A stretch of 64,000 bases of DNA. Source: Hexactinellida sp. DTS-2022 (taxonomy: Eukaryota; Porifera; Hexactinellida). The stretch covers positions 310,001 to 374,000 of the forward strand of contig JAPNXP010000005.1 of the NCBI GenBank assembly GCA_028753945.1. The letters are read 5' to 3'. The notes beneath the pieces are model-generated. The model did no database searches. It was not told the DNA's origin and saw only the letters and a list, made by a program, of their open reading frames with translations. Shown here piece by piece: positions 45,201 to 56,100 of this stretch. The translations under genes and the position numbers were made by a program. Within the stretch, counting starts at the first letter, position 1, and every line of letters begins with the position of its first letter.

Positions 45201-45477
45201 TCTAACAAACATACCTGAGTGTAACTATGACAACGATAGTATATTGGAACTAAGTGATTTTGGCGCTCAAACTGTGAGAAAACTTCGTTCGTTAGTTCTT
45301 GTTATGATAAAGCAATTTGGAACTAACTCTAGTTTAACAAAAGATTTACACAAACTTCAGGAATATTTGAAGAAATTTCAAGGATTTACTATATTTGAAA
45401 ATATGATTAATTTTGACACCTCTCTATTGACTCAAATTCAATCTACATGTGTAGCTATAAATATCCAATTTTGTTAA
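42292..45477 (+). CDS. EDRF1: EDRF1-like protein, intronless
   Basis: Erythroid differentiation-related factor 1 family: a large conserved protein of poorly known role, linked to transcription in vertebrates. One open frame of 1061 residues (human about 1240). The family's best-conserved region is clear at residues of about 215-380: DILWRFEDYSMLLGSDLPIF, then YPAVSLYI, INVLTGIDIWLDNLMNNVPE, LHFLKSNCTKEGHTYWLL, IKLYDLTSL and a NPFVDPVALLFYKVA segment. The C-terminal half is alpha-helical with repeat-like Leu/Tyr/Ala patterns, as expected for TPR-type helices. A Lys-rich patch (KNRKKKTKKGAK, about residue 450) may be a nuclear signal. The absence of introns, unlike SETDB1 and NudE on either side, suggests intron loss or an old retrocopy. 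Complementary-strand open frames inside it are shadows. Confidence 0.9.
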   Translation: MAEFNPTTSEPLDTQYISGIKPPTNNPLSNVDQAIKYSHLFPQLDIIASSRHIKTLFKIPFSKEPFSLAVHRIGKTLIFDDFFLNLNSQGNSTQSEPTVEPKNENLKRNAPRISRLSSLPELTSDKQIKNVLNLHTIPAAKQELTQFNPELNQSIVPVSNLRHNLRQRRYSEGSNSNWNHSKLSSPSLILSSIPQPLSLTTLSGISVTYGPSLRDILWRFEDYSMLLGSDLPIFGMGTYPAVSLYIQEGSVPINVLTGIDIWLDNLMNNVPEVLMAYRVENVIRNYEVLDLDTIPTLPNSKFSPDLISNICSNILHFLKSNCTKEGHTYWLLREGGEDIIKLYDLTSLVDVKMGLNVPHRFENPFVDPVALLFYKVATQMYRKSSPCIDTYPEVLGTIKYMLEQVIRLLRRAERDSKLELYAYQVLTDIFLGIDFIQEILTPELELEPVKISAKNRKKKTKKGAKNETVPKHSLEKESKFIVPISTGTNQHIYWPIDNLTSEEEYATIQSDLPPPIKLGSNEERARIALEYIITSLELTNKFQNESEIIGAYVNEMMTKAAACFYIISQSYFSLERLGKAMKFANYGLKTIVPICERKNSSLVSLLKYYILELLGDTLCLLGKSKDIAAQEKEFFETDPELEPILSLSSDKVEFDSFVPPAIISSNLVDNILNSIDCYLFIESRTKKSSKFQFLIPPLSKRLGNAYNEIGLLGMDSIMNQNELSSITKLKLAKSTFTYFQNSIHYFNQSGDVLNLVLVHSNSGRLMRICAFHLSANQITGKTEFTPQIQEFCNEAIAAYQSGIKLLSNGTYPELCNNLKFDLCKVKLQLISLMIGQEIKQEYSQLLVSSISLLEELDAPEFERQNEAIFSLSLAYYYFGIIEREHLKDFIRNSDEKPRNYMVLSEKYFLKSNHILDTKCPLTPRVMVQKSKNLIELYDLIILNTLSSKLNLKQKQISNALKYIIELFSIFLTNIPECNYDNDSILELSDFGAQTVRKLRSLVLVMIKQFGTNSSLTKDLHKLQEYLKKFQGFTIFENMINFDTSLLTQIQSTCVAINIQFC

Positions 45478-45588
45478 ATTATTTGTTTACACTTTTAGTA
45501 CACAATAAGCAATATTTATCATTGTTTTTTTCTTCACTAATTAGCAATTTTTTAATAATTTAGTATTTTCAATTTTCAAGTGACAGAA

Positions 45589-47355
45589 ATGGTAAGTATA
45601 GTCTAGTTATTCGTAATTGTTTACTCGTTTGTTTACTCGTTTGTTTACTCGTTTGTTTACTACAGTAGAACCTCATAGTTCGTGAATATGTAACTCTATA
45701 TTATAGCTATACAGTGGATGCTGGTTATAAGAACATTGTCGGGAACAACCTACAATGTTCTTATAACCGGCATCTACTATACAGTATAACCTCGTTAGTA
45801 GGAACACCAGGGTACAGTTAAAATATGTTCGCCTTATCCAGAATTCGTATTAACCAATATAATTTGTATTGAAAAGGCTTTGAAGGGGACTGAATAGTGT
45901 TCCTATTAACCGTGTTCTACTATAGTTCCACATTACTATCTGTATATCTATATCTATATCTATAGTTCCACATTGCTATATACTCTATACCTATAGGCTG
46001 TCCAGGTAAAGCTCGTGTTCGGCCACACGGCTAACTGGCGCAAGAAACCCACCACAGATGGGTTCACACACGATTGGACCATCCTGGTTAGGGGGGAGGA
46101 GAACTGCGAGATTAAACACTTTGTCGAGAAAGTGGTGTTCCATCTGCATGAGAGCTTTGCTAAGCCCAAACGGGGTTAGTTTGTTATTTACATATTAAGT
46201 GTTGTTTGATATGTATACTATAGTGCAGGGTTTTTTTTAAGGTTGAGACCTTCGTGTAACTCAACACTGCAGCAGCTGCGGCCGACCCGAATCGTGGTGT
46301 AACTTCCCAAAATCTTGGTGGCATTTTGCCACCAAGAAGACCCTTAAAAAAACCCTGCTATAGTGTTGTTGTTGTTGTTGTTTGTTGTTTGTTTGGTTTA
46401 TTATTACCGGTATTAATTCGGTTGTTTATTTGCTTGTTTGTTTTTATTATTGGTTTTAGTTAGTTAGAAAGGTAGTTAGCTTGTTAGTTAGTTAGTTTGT
46501 TTTTTGCTTATTTCTTTATTTCCTTACAGGTTTATATTATTGTTGTTTGTTTATTAAGTTGTTTCCTATTTGTTTTTTTTTTGTTAGTTCGTTTATACGT
46601 TTATTAGGTATTTAGTTAGTTACTTTAGTTAGTTATTTAGTTATTTTCTCTATTAGTTCTTGATTTAGTTTCTTGATTTACTCATTGTTTGTTTGTTTGT
46701 TTATTTGTTTTTGTTTATGTATCTGTATATATAATATTATTATTATTATTGTTGTTGTTGTTGTTGTTGTCTAGTTATGAAGGAGCCGCCCTACCAGGTC
46801 AGCGAGTCTGGCTACGGCAGTTTTAACATGGCTATAGAAGTATTCTTCCGAAATAAAGAGGATCTGAAGTTCCAAAGATTTGAATACGATCTGTTGCTAC
46901 CAAATGCCCAAGATCCGCCTATTAATCAGCTGAGAAGTGAAACTCTAACTTTCCAAAGCCCGAATGAAGAATTTAAAGCTAGGCTCGTAAAGGGCGGCGG
47001 AATATCCTTAGCCGAGACAAAATCCAAACCGGCTAAGGAAAAGAAAACTGAAAAAATCGAGGAAAAACCGGTTAAAAAACCGAAAATTGATACTGAAAAA
47101 CCGAAGAAAAAACGTGAAAGTCAATGGGATGAGAATGAAAAGATGGATGTTTCTACAAATTGGGATACAACCACTTTAAAGACACTCCATCGACAATTGA
47201 ATAATATCTCAGACACCAATAAACTCCAACAAATAGTCAATGTAGTAGAATCAACTGGACAGTATACTCTCACAAAAACCACTTTCGATTTTGACCTTTG
47301 CAAATTGGATCCTTCTTGCCTGGGTAAATTGTTTGGACTTATTGAAGATAATTAG
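45589..47355 (+). CDS. MLLT3: YEATS-domain AF9/ENL homologue (MLLT3/MLLT1)
   Basis: Super-elongation-complex subunit that reads acylated H3 lysines and recruits AF4 and DOT1L partners. Exons: 45589-45591 (the ATG alone, donor GTAAGT), 45997-46174 and 46775-47355; phases agree, giving 253 residues. Residues 2-135 are the YEATS domain: [63 protein letters not shown] Lys/Glu-rich linker (about residues 150-195) follows. The last 60 residues are the ANC1-homology domain (LHRQLNN...[29 protein letters not shown]). Vertebrate AF9/ENL are more than twice as long, because this linker is very short. The start exon with only an ATG is unusual but is supported by the M-A-V-Q-V-K-L-V-F alignment. Confidence 0.92.
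45714..45925. mobile_element. Adjacent family D and family A MITEs in MLLT3 intron 1
   Basis: 45714-45775: AGTGGATGCTGGTTATAAGAACA...GTTCTTATAACCGGCATCTACT. 45780-45925: CAGTATAACCTCGTTAGTAGGAACACC...TTAACCGTGTTCTACT. Confidence 0.75.
46226..46357. mobile_element. hAT-type MITE with 8-bp target-site duplication
   Basis: Ends CAGGGTTTTTTTTAAGG and CCTTAAAAAAACCCTG (132 bp), flanked on both sides by CTATAGTG (46218-46225 and 46358-46365). The 8-bp duplication and CAGGG ends are diagnostic of hAT transposition. Lies in MLLT3 intron 2. Confidence 0.9.
46370..46770. repeat. GTTT/TTAG/GTT low-complexity tract in MLLT3 intron 2
   Basis: Mixed short repeats ending in (TTG)n that abut the exon-3 acceptor CTAG at 46774. 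Confidence 0.8.
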
Positions 47356-47840
47356 TTAGTTCTATATTAGATGTAAACAAACAAACAAACAACAAACTAA
47401 TTAATAAATAATAACTCAGTTCATTGAAAAATATGCTCTTGAACCTACCTTTTCACATATTATTATTATTATTATTGTTTTGCTGTTATTGTTGTTGTTG
47501 TTGTTATACTAATTTGCATATTTACAGTATACGTACTTCTATACTATACTATTGGGAGATTTATATACTACAGTCAACTCCCGTTATAACAAAGTTTCAT
47601 TTCGTTATAAGCGGAGTAAAATCATAAGCTTAGAGGCTATATGGAAATAAATGACTTCGTTATAACCGGAATTTCGTTATATCCGACTTGGTTATAACGG
47701 GAGTTGACTAAAAATAAAAAAATTCGGCTAAACACAAATAAGGCTATAAATTGTAGAAATTGTGTCACAAATCAGCCACTTTCTATAAATTATGTCACAA
47801 ATAAGGCTATAAATTGTATAAATTGTGTCGCTATTTAGAG
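47356..47840. other. Spacer between MLLT3 and SETDB1
   Basis: Contains a family-E MITE (47572-47712: CAGTCAACTCCCGTTATAAC...GTTATAACGGGAGTTGACT) and, just before the SETDB1 ATG, a short direct repeat of AATAAGGCTATAAATTGTA...ATTGTGTC (47742-47835). The TATAAAT in that repeat might serve as a promoter element; this is unproven. Confidence 0.6.
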
Positions 47841-49219
47841 ATGGATTCCAAATCTAAATATGTCCTTACCCGCTTAAACGACGTGCTATCGAAATCGAAT
47901 TTACAACCGACCATAAGGGACCTCGAAAGGAGGTGCGAAATAATTTCCCGAGGAATAAAAAGTGTCGAAGCGAGCCACACTGTCATCAGAGATAATCTGA
48001 CAGAAACGAAATATAATTTGAAAAGGCGTGAAGACTTAATGTGGATCAGAAGTGGCAGAGACACAACTGTAGACAAAACAAATAAGGAAACAGTTGAGAC
48101 TAATACAGATGGTAAATAACAACAAATAACAGTAGAACCTCGTTAGTAGGAACACCAAGGGACCGTCAATATGTGTTCGCATTATCCTGAATTAGTATTA
48201 ACCAATATCATTTGTATTGAAAAGGCTTTGAAGGGGACTGAAATAGTGTTCGTATTAATACAGTGGATGCCGGTTATATGAACATCGTCTGGAACTGCAT
48301 ATAATGTTCTTATATCCGGCATCTACTGTATTGGTTAATACGAATTTCGGATAAGGCAAACACATTTGACGGTCCCCTGGTGTACGTATAAGGAGGTTAC
48401 AATGTATATTCTATTTTAGAAGATGAGCCACTTAGTCCCGCGCCACTAATGCCACCTGACTCCACTTCACACCTCATAGAAAACAAGATGTTGGGCCTAC
48501 AAATAAATCTGTCGGTCCTAAGCCCGCCCCCCGCCTCTGAGACTCAATTCTTCCCCGAGAAAGGGAGTGTGATGTGTGGTGGGGCTGAAGTGGTTTCTCT
48601 GATAAGCCCAGTGGAGCCTCTGGGGACAGGGGACACCTCTAAAGGCGATACCGTTAGTAAACAACAACAACAACATGTAGATACAAATAATACGCACATA
48701 GCAAACAAATTGAAATGCAAATAATATATTGCAAACAAATACAAATACATCAAATCACAAAATATTTTTGGAATTGCCACTGTTCTTATTATAAAGTAAT
48801 ATGGAACCTGTTAGTTCCTATTGGAACCATGACTGTTGTTTTGGCCTAAATCATCTATTTTATCTAATATGCCCCAAAATATCGGCCAACACCTTTTCAA
48901 TATTAAACCGGCTTCGCAAAGGTAATTTTGATGTTAAAAATGGCCATTTAGTTCCCAAAATGTACTTGTTTGCATATATATAAGTGGTTCCATTTAATAT
49001 TATTTTATCAGTGCGGAGGTGTTATAAACAACAACAACAACTTACTCTACTGTGGCATTTAGGCGCTCTTGGTCACCTGTCAGAATGTGGAACTGAAACT
49101 AGATGACGAGGTGTTGGTGATGAGAAAATCTAAGAATTGGATTCCCGGAATAATAGTGCACGTAAACAGTCAGAATAACTTATTCAACGTCAGTGGTGAT
49201 GGGTTCCATGAAAAGTAAG

Positions 49220-49268
<49 letters not shown>

Positions 49269-52200
49269 ACTGTTGTTACTGTTGTTACTATTACAGTGGA
49301 TGCCGGGTATAAGAACATCGTTGGGAAATACCGTCTTATAACCGACATAAATTAGATAAAGGTATATGGAAACCGTTTTCCAATATAATGTTCTTATAAC
49401 CGGTGTGCTTATATCCGACATCTACTGTATTGTCGTTATTTTTGTTGTTCTTGGTGTTGTTTTTTGTTATTATGTTGTTGTTGTTCTTGTTCTTATTGTT
49501 TATATTATTATTGTTGTTGTTATACTATTATTATTGTTTTTATCATTGTTGTCATTATTATTGTTGTTACTGTTATTACTATTACTATATCATTATTATC
49601 ATTATTATATCCCCCCCCTGTAGAGGAGTGTCTAGCAATCGCCTCTGTCTCTTTAAGCACTCTGCTGCTATAAGCATAGGCATAGGGGCTCGGATAGTTG
49701 CCCTGTACGGACAGCTGGACATATACTATGCAGGAATAACAGCTGAGACCCCGTGTCTACAGAATGATGGGAGAACTCTTGTGTTCTTTGATGACGGGTT
49801 TGCTCAGTATCTGAGCTCGGATAATGTGTATCTAGTCGCCAAGTCAAGTTAGTTGTAGTTGTTGTTGTTGTTGTTGTTGTTGGGTATAGTATATTGGGTA
49901 ACACCTTTTTAAAATTTGTATATGGTTTATTTGTGTTTCTTCCTGATGTGTTGTTGACCGATACAAATAAGCCCTTATTTGTTGTTGTTTACATGTGTTT
50001 ATTATCCCCTATCTCATTATTAACACCTATGTTGTTGTTGTTGTTGTTGTTCACTTGTGTTTATTGCCACCTATGGTGTTGTTCTTGTTATTTACCTGTG
50101 TTTATCTGTGTTTATAAACATCTATGTTGTTGTTGTTTACCTGTGTTTATCTGTGTTTATAAACATCTATGTTGTTGTTGTTTACCTGTGTTTAGCTGTG
50201 TTTATAAACATCTATGTTGTTGTTGTTTACCTGTGTTTATCTGTGTTTATAAACATCTATGCTGTTGTTGTTGTTGTTTACCAGTGTTTACTACCACCTA
50301 TATTGTTGTTGTTGTTTACCTGTGTTACTACCCGTAGGCGCGAGTGTGTGGGAGGAGGTCGACAAGCCCTGTCGGGACTTCATCCGGAGATACCTGACCC
50401 TGTACCCGCGGCGCAGGATGCTCCGTCTGCGGATAGGGGACGAGATAACCACAGAGTGGAGGGGCGAGTGGTGCAGCCCTCGAGTCGTCAGTGTGGACTG
50501 TAGTCTCGCCAGGGTGCACTTTGTAGAGCACGGCATCAAGGAGTGGATATATAGGGGGTCCACAAGGTACGTATGTACTATAGGTATAATCTCCATTGGT
50601 TATAAGGCCACGGGATCAAGGAGTGGATATATAGGGGGTCCACAAGGTACGTATATACTGTATGTATAATCTCCATTGGTTATAAGGCCACGGCATCAAG
50701 GAGTGGATATATAGGGGGTCCACAAGGTATGTATGTACTATTGGTATAATCTCCATTGGTTATAAGGCCATGGGATCAAGGAGTGGATATATAGGGGGTC
50801 CACAAGGTACGTACGTACTGTATGTATAATCTCCATTCGTTATAAGGCCATGGGATCAAGGAGTGGATATATAGGGGGTCCACAAGGTACGTATGTACTG
50901 TATGTATAATCTCCATTGGTTATAAGGCCACGGCATCAAGGAGTGGATATATAGGGGGTCCACAAGGTACGTATGTACTATAGGTATAATCTCCATTGGT
51001 TATAAGGCCATGGCATCAAGGAGTGGATATATAGGGGGTCCACAAGGTACGTATGTACTATAGGTATAATCTCCATTCGTTATAAGGCCACGGCATCAAG
51101 GAGTGGATATATAGAGGGTCCACAAGGTACGTATGTACTATATGTATAATCTCCATTGGTTATAAGGCCATGGCATCAAGGAGTGGATATATAGGGGGTC
51201 CACAAGGTACGTATGTACTATAGGTATAATCTCCATTGGTTATAAGGCCATGGCATCAAGGAGTGGATATATAGGGGGTCCACAAGGTACGTATGTACTA
51301 TAGGTATAATCTCCATTCGTTATAAGGCCACGGCATCAAGGAGTGGATATATAGAGGGTCCACAAGGTACGTATGTACTATATGTATAATCTCCATTGGT
51401 TATAAGGCCATGGCATCAAGGAGTGGATATATAGGGGGTCCACAAGGTATGTATGTACTATAGGTATAATCTCCATTGGTTATAAGGCCATGGCATCAAG
51501 GAGTGGATATATAGAGGGTCCACAAGGTACGTATGTACTATATGTATAATCTCCATTGGTTATAAGGCCATGGCATCAAGGAGTGGATATATAGGGGGTC
51601 CACAAGGTACGTATGTACTATAGGTATAATCTCCATTGGTTATAAGGCCATGGCATCAAGGAGTGGATATATAGGGGGTCCACAAGGTACGTATGTACTA
51701 TAGGTATAATCTCCATTGGTTATAAGGCCATGGCATCAAGGAGTGGATATATAGGGGGTCCACAAGGTACGTATGTACTATAGGTATAATCTCCATTCGT
51801 TATAAGGCCACGGCATCAAGGAGTGGATATATAGGGGGTCCACAAGGTACGTATGTACTATAGGTATAATCTCCATTGGTTATAAGGCCATGGCATCAAG
51901 GAGTGGATATATAGAGGGTCCACAAGGTACGTATGTACTGTAGATATAAATGTAACATTAATGGAGATAAAGATGTCAAACGTTGGTATTTGTCTCTAAT
52001 AACAAATTTACATTTATGGCATAACAACCTTGGTTATCAATATTTTAATTGAACCACTAACAAGTAGGAACACGGATAAGGGAAATATCGGTTAAGGAGT
52101 ACAAGGTTTAATTACCCTAGCCTATACTAATGCATGCAAGTGACTCCGGTTAATACGAATTCCGGATAACACGAACATATTAATACGGTCCCCTGGTGTT

Positions 52201-53127
52201 CCTACTAACAGAGACTGTGTACCTATAGATTCCGAGTGCTGTATAATTGTCTCACGAAGGAATATAAGGAGTCTCAGCTGATCACTCGCAACAAACACAT
52301 CATAACACATATGCTGTTTGACAGCCTGTGTCCCCCCTCTGTTGAGGCCTCCGGTACCAACACTGGGATAATGGATAGCAGCTTCCAATCCGATTCCACT
52401 ATTGGAGGTATAGTGTATAGTGTATAGGGATAGTAGTTAGTTAGTTTGTTTGTTTGGTGTATATTTAGTTTGCTTTAGTTATTTTTGAAAATACTTTTTG
52501 TTATTTTTGTTTGTTTGTTGTTTGTTGTTTGTTTGTTTGTTTGGTTGTTGGTTTGTTTGTTTGTTTGTTTGTTTGTTTGTTTGTCTGTTTGTTTGTCTGT
52601 TTGTTTGTTTGTTTGTTTGTCTGTTTGTTTGTTTGTTTGTTAGTTTGTTTATTTGTTTCTCTGTCTGTTTGTTTGTTTTGTTTATGGAAGAGATTCTTTA
52701 CACTTTTTGGCTATAAAGTATGAAGAATAAAGTTGGATTTTAACTTGGTATTAAATTTCAGATATCCCCCAGAAATAGTTCCACGACCCCCAGTTTTAGA
52801 AACACTGGTTACTTTTTTTGTCTTTTGTTTGTTTGTCACGTTTGTTTGTGTGTACTTTACCCTATATCCCTATATACCCTGTATCATGTTCCCATAGAGT
52901 GTAAGGAGGTAACAACAGGCCCAGAGGCTCATCACAGAAGTGACGACTACGAAATAAGCAGCACAACTCTAGCCACTGGGGAATCCATAGGAGATCTCAC
53001 AGAGGATAATTATGAGGAGTCCTCGAGCTTCTATAATGTGAGATAAACAACAACAACAACAACAACAATAACAACAACAACTACAACTACAATAATGATA
53101 ATTATAATAACAACAACAACAACAACA

Positions 53128-53158
<31 letters not shown>

Positions 53159-56100
53159 CAACACAACAATGATAATAATAACAATACCGACAATAACAAC
53201 AACAACAACAATAATAACAATAATACCAACATCAACAATAGTATTACAGTCAGGTTCTAATATGAACATTCAAGGGACCAAATATTGTGTCATAATAGAG
53301 AGACTTTATAATAAGCGAACTCAACTTAATAATAACCCTATGTAAGTTGTTAAATTGGGACCATAGGGCTTGTTCATAATAAAAATATGTTCATATTAAG
53401 CAGACGAAAAATTGTTCATAATAAGCAGACCTGACTGTAACAACAACAACAACAACAATGATACTCTAAACATATCTATTTAGTCTGCAGAAGGATCTGA
53501 TCACGATAGCGACTACACAGAATGTTTGACATATGGAACTAACAAGTCTATAATTCCAGTTCTTAAGCCTGTCACAGAGTCCGAAGAGACTTCCAGTCCT
53601 ATAGAGGAGCCTCCTCCTCCTGAGGGCTCTCTCTCAAGCGTGCGCGTTACGCGTAGCAAGTGGAGGAATATAAACAAACCGAATATCATACTAGGTACTA
53701 GTGTTGTAAAATTTCCAAAAATTTAGTTTTCCATGGAAATTTCCGGAAATTTGGGAATTTTTAGAAATTTTCCGACCTTACAACACTACTAGGTACCCTA
53801 CTCCTGGTGGTGATATAGTACAGGGGTTCCAAATTTGGTTGTATACAGCCATTTGTAAATACGGTCCTAAAGGGTCATAAGAGGTCACATAGCGAATAAT
53901 TTGATTACAGTGAACTCTCGTTATAACGAAATAACCGCTTATAATGAAATGGAGATTTTCCCCAGAGTACTAAATGTATTACAGTCAACTCCGCTTAATA
54001 GTGCCACCGGTTAATCGGTTTCTCCGCTTAATTGGGCCAAAATTTCACAGGATTTATAGGACAGAATTACAGTTTGGCTTACAATATTTTCGGTTAATCG
54101 GTTTCTTTGCTTAATCGGGTCAAAACAACCTGGTCCCGAGGTGGCTCTATTAAGCGGAGTGGACTGTAATTATTATCCGCTTATAACGAATATTCGGATA
54201 TAACGAAGGAATTTTATTTGTTTGTAATACTTCTGTAGCTATTAGGATGCAACTTGTAAAACTGATCAAATTATTCAGGATTTTGTCACATAATATTTTA
54301 TGGGAATCCTTATATAGAGCTGAGCTTTGTAGAGTTCAGATTTTTTCCCATACTAAAAGCCCAGGCTTACTTTCTAAAGGTCAATTTAAAACTCTGGGGA
54401 AAAACTGACCTTTCTCAGTGCATGAATACACATAGTGAAAAACTGAACTCTACAAAGCTCAGCTCTATATAAGTAATTTCATATTTTATAAGGTATATAT
54501 AAAATGGGTTGCATTACAAAAGAGTTTGGAACCCCTAATCTATTTATTCCCAATCCTATTTACTTACATTCCATAGCTCCACGGGTTGGTTGGGAACCTG
54601 GAACTATAAATACCAACACCTTTAAGAACCCATGTAAGCCAGATAACGAAAAAGCCGTTCTATTTAACAACCAGAGTTATTCAACCAGTAGCCACTATAA
54701 CTCCACACTCGAAAACGAAGCAATCGAAGATTCAATTAATTTCTGGTTAACTCAAACGAATAAACTGGAGCTGAAAACTCAATCTGAAATACAAACAAAT
54801 TGTGTCACACATTCGTTTAATATGTGTCCGTTAAATGAACCATTTGAAGAATTTATTTTGAGTGAACATAGTTATTCAAAATTCAGGTAAGAATATAATT
54901 ATTTGTATTGTCAGGTTATTTTGTTATGAACATTCAAGGTACCAAAATTGTATTCATAATAGAGATACTTCTAATATGCGAACTCAACTTAATACAAACC
55001 CTATGTAAATTGTTAAATTGGGACCATAGGGCTTGTTCATAATAAAAAGTTTCATATTAAGCAGACGAAATTGTCCATAATAAGCAGACCTGACTGTATT
55101 AGTCTATGCGAACTTTGATTGGCTAAGCTATTATTACAATACAGGCGCCAGAGTTATATGCTCACTAGTTAACATATAAATAGAAAAATTTTAAGTAATT
55201 TTGACAGATTTTTATTTAACAGCATGCTCACTGGTATTCTATACATTCAAAATTTTAATAATTTTCCACTTTTATTTACAACTAAATAGAAATTTTTGTA
55301 AATAGATATAGAAAAACTTTTGAATTGATTTTAACACATTTTTATTTAACAGCATATTTACTAGTTAATATAAATTCAAATTTCTAATTAATTTCCACTT
55401 TTATTTTACTGCTAAATAGAAAATTTTGAAAATAGAAATAGAAACTTTTGAATTTATTTTAACACACTTTTACTTTACAGTTCAACTCATCGTCCAACTC
55501 AACTACGGAAGTCTCAAAACAGAGTCACATTAGGGGACCCCAGATCCTGTGTGTACCGTCGCTCCATATATGGAGATGAGTTGACATATCCGGATGCCAC
55601 TTTCATACCTCACGATTGTGACACTGTATGTGCTTCTACTGCAGTTTTGAATCAATCTCTTCAACCAATCAACTACCTCTCTACACCAATATTCCTAGGT
55701 GAGGATTGTATATCGTATATCGTAATTTATAAATTTGTTGTATACTGTATGTTCTAGTTAGGTAACATTATATTAAATCGGTTATAAGTTTCAGTTCGCT
55801 GGACAGTCGAAACCAGTTTTTCTAACCAATTAATTGCATGGAAATAAAGAAAAATTCGATAGCTAGAATAAACCGATTGAAAATAAACAAATTTGAATTC
55901 TTACACATTTATACTAAATAGTTAGTTAGAATTAACCCGGTTTCGACTGTACTACAGTGGAACCTGCAGAAACGGGGTGCCAGGGACGCAAGGTCTTAGC
56001 CACCCCGATTCCCCATTTCCAATTCTGCCGATTCCCCGTTTGTGGAGGTTAATTTATGTGGGACTAGGAATTTGCTGCATTTTTTTAACCCAATTTTCAG

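Noticed and set aside
50259-50669. Open frames reading through intron 4 and across the 80-bp array
   Set aside because: Only the central part (50338-50566) has SETDB1 tudor motifs; the extensions are stop-free repeat DNA.
53526-53726. Frame with a start at 53526
   Set aside because: The segment is SETDB1 exon 8 and begins upstream at 53484; sequence after 53694 is intron.
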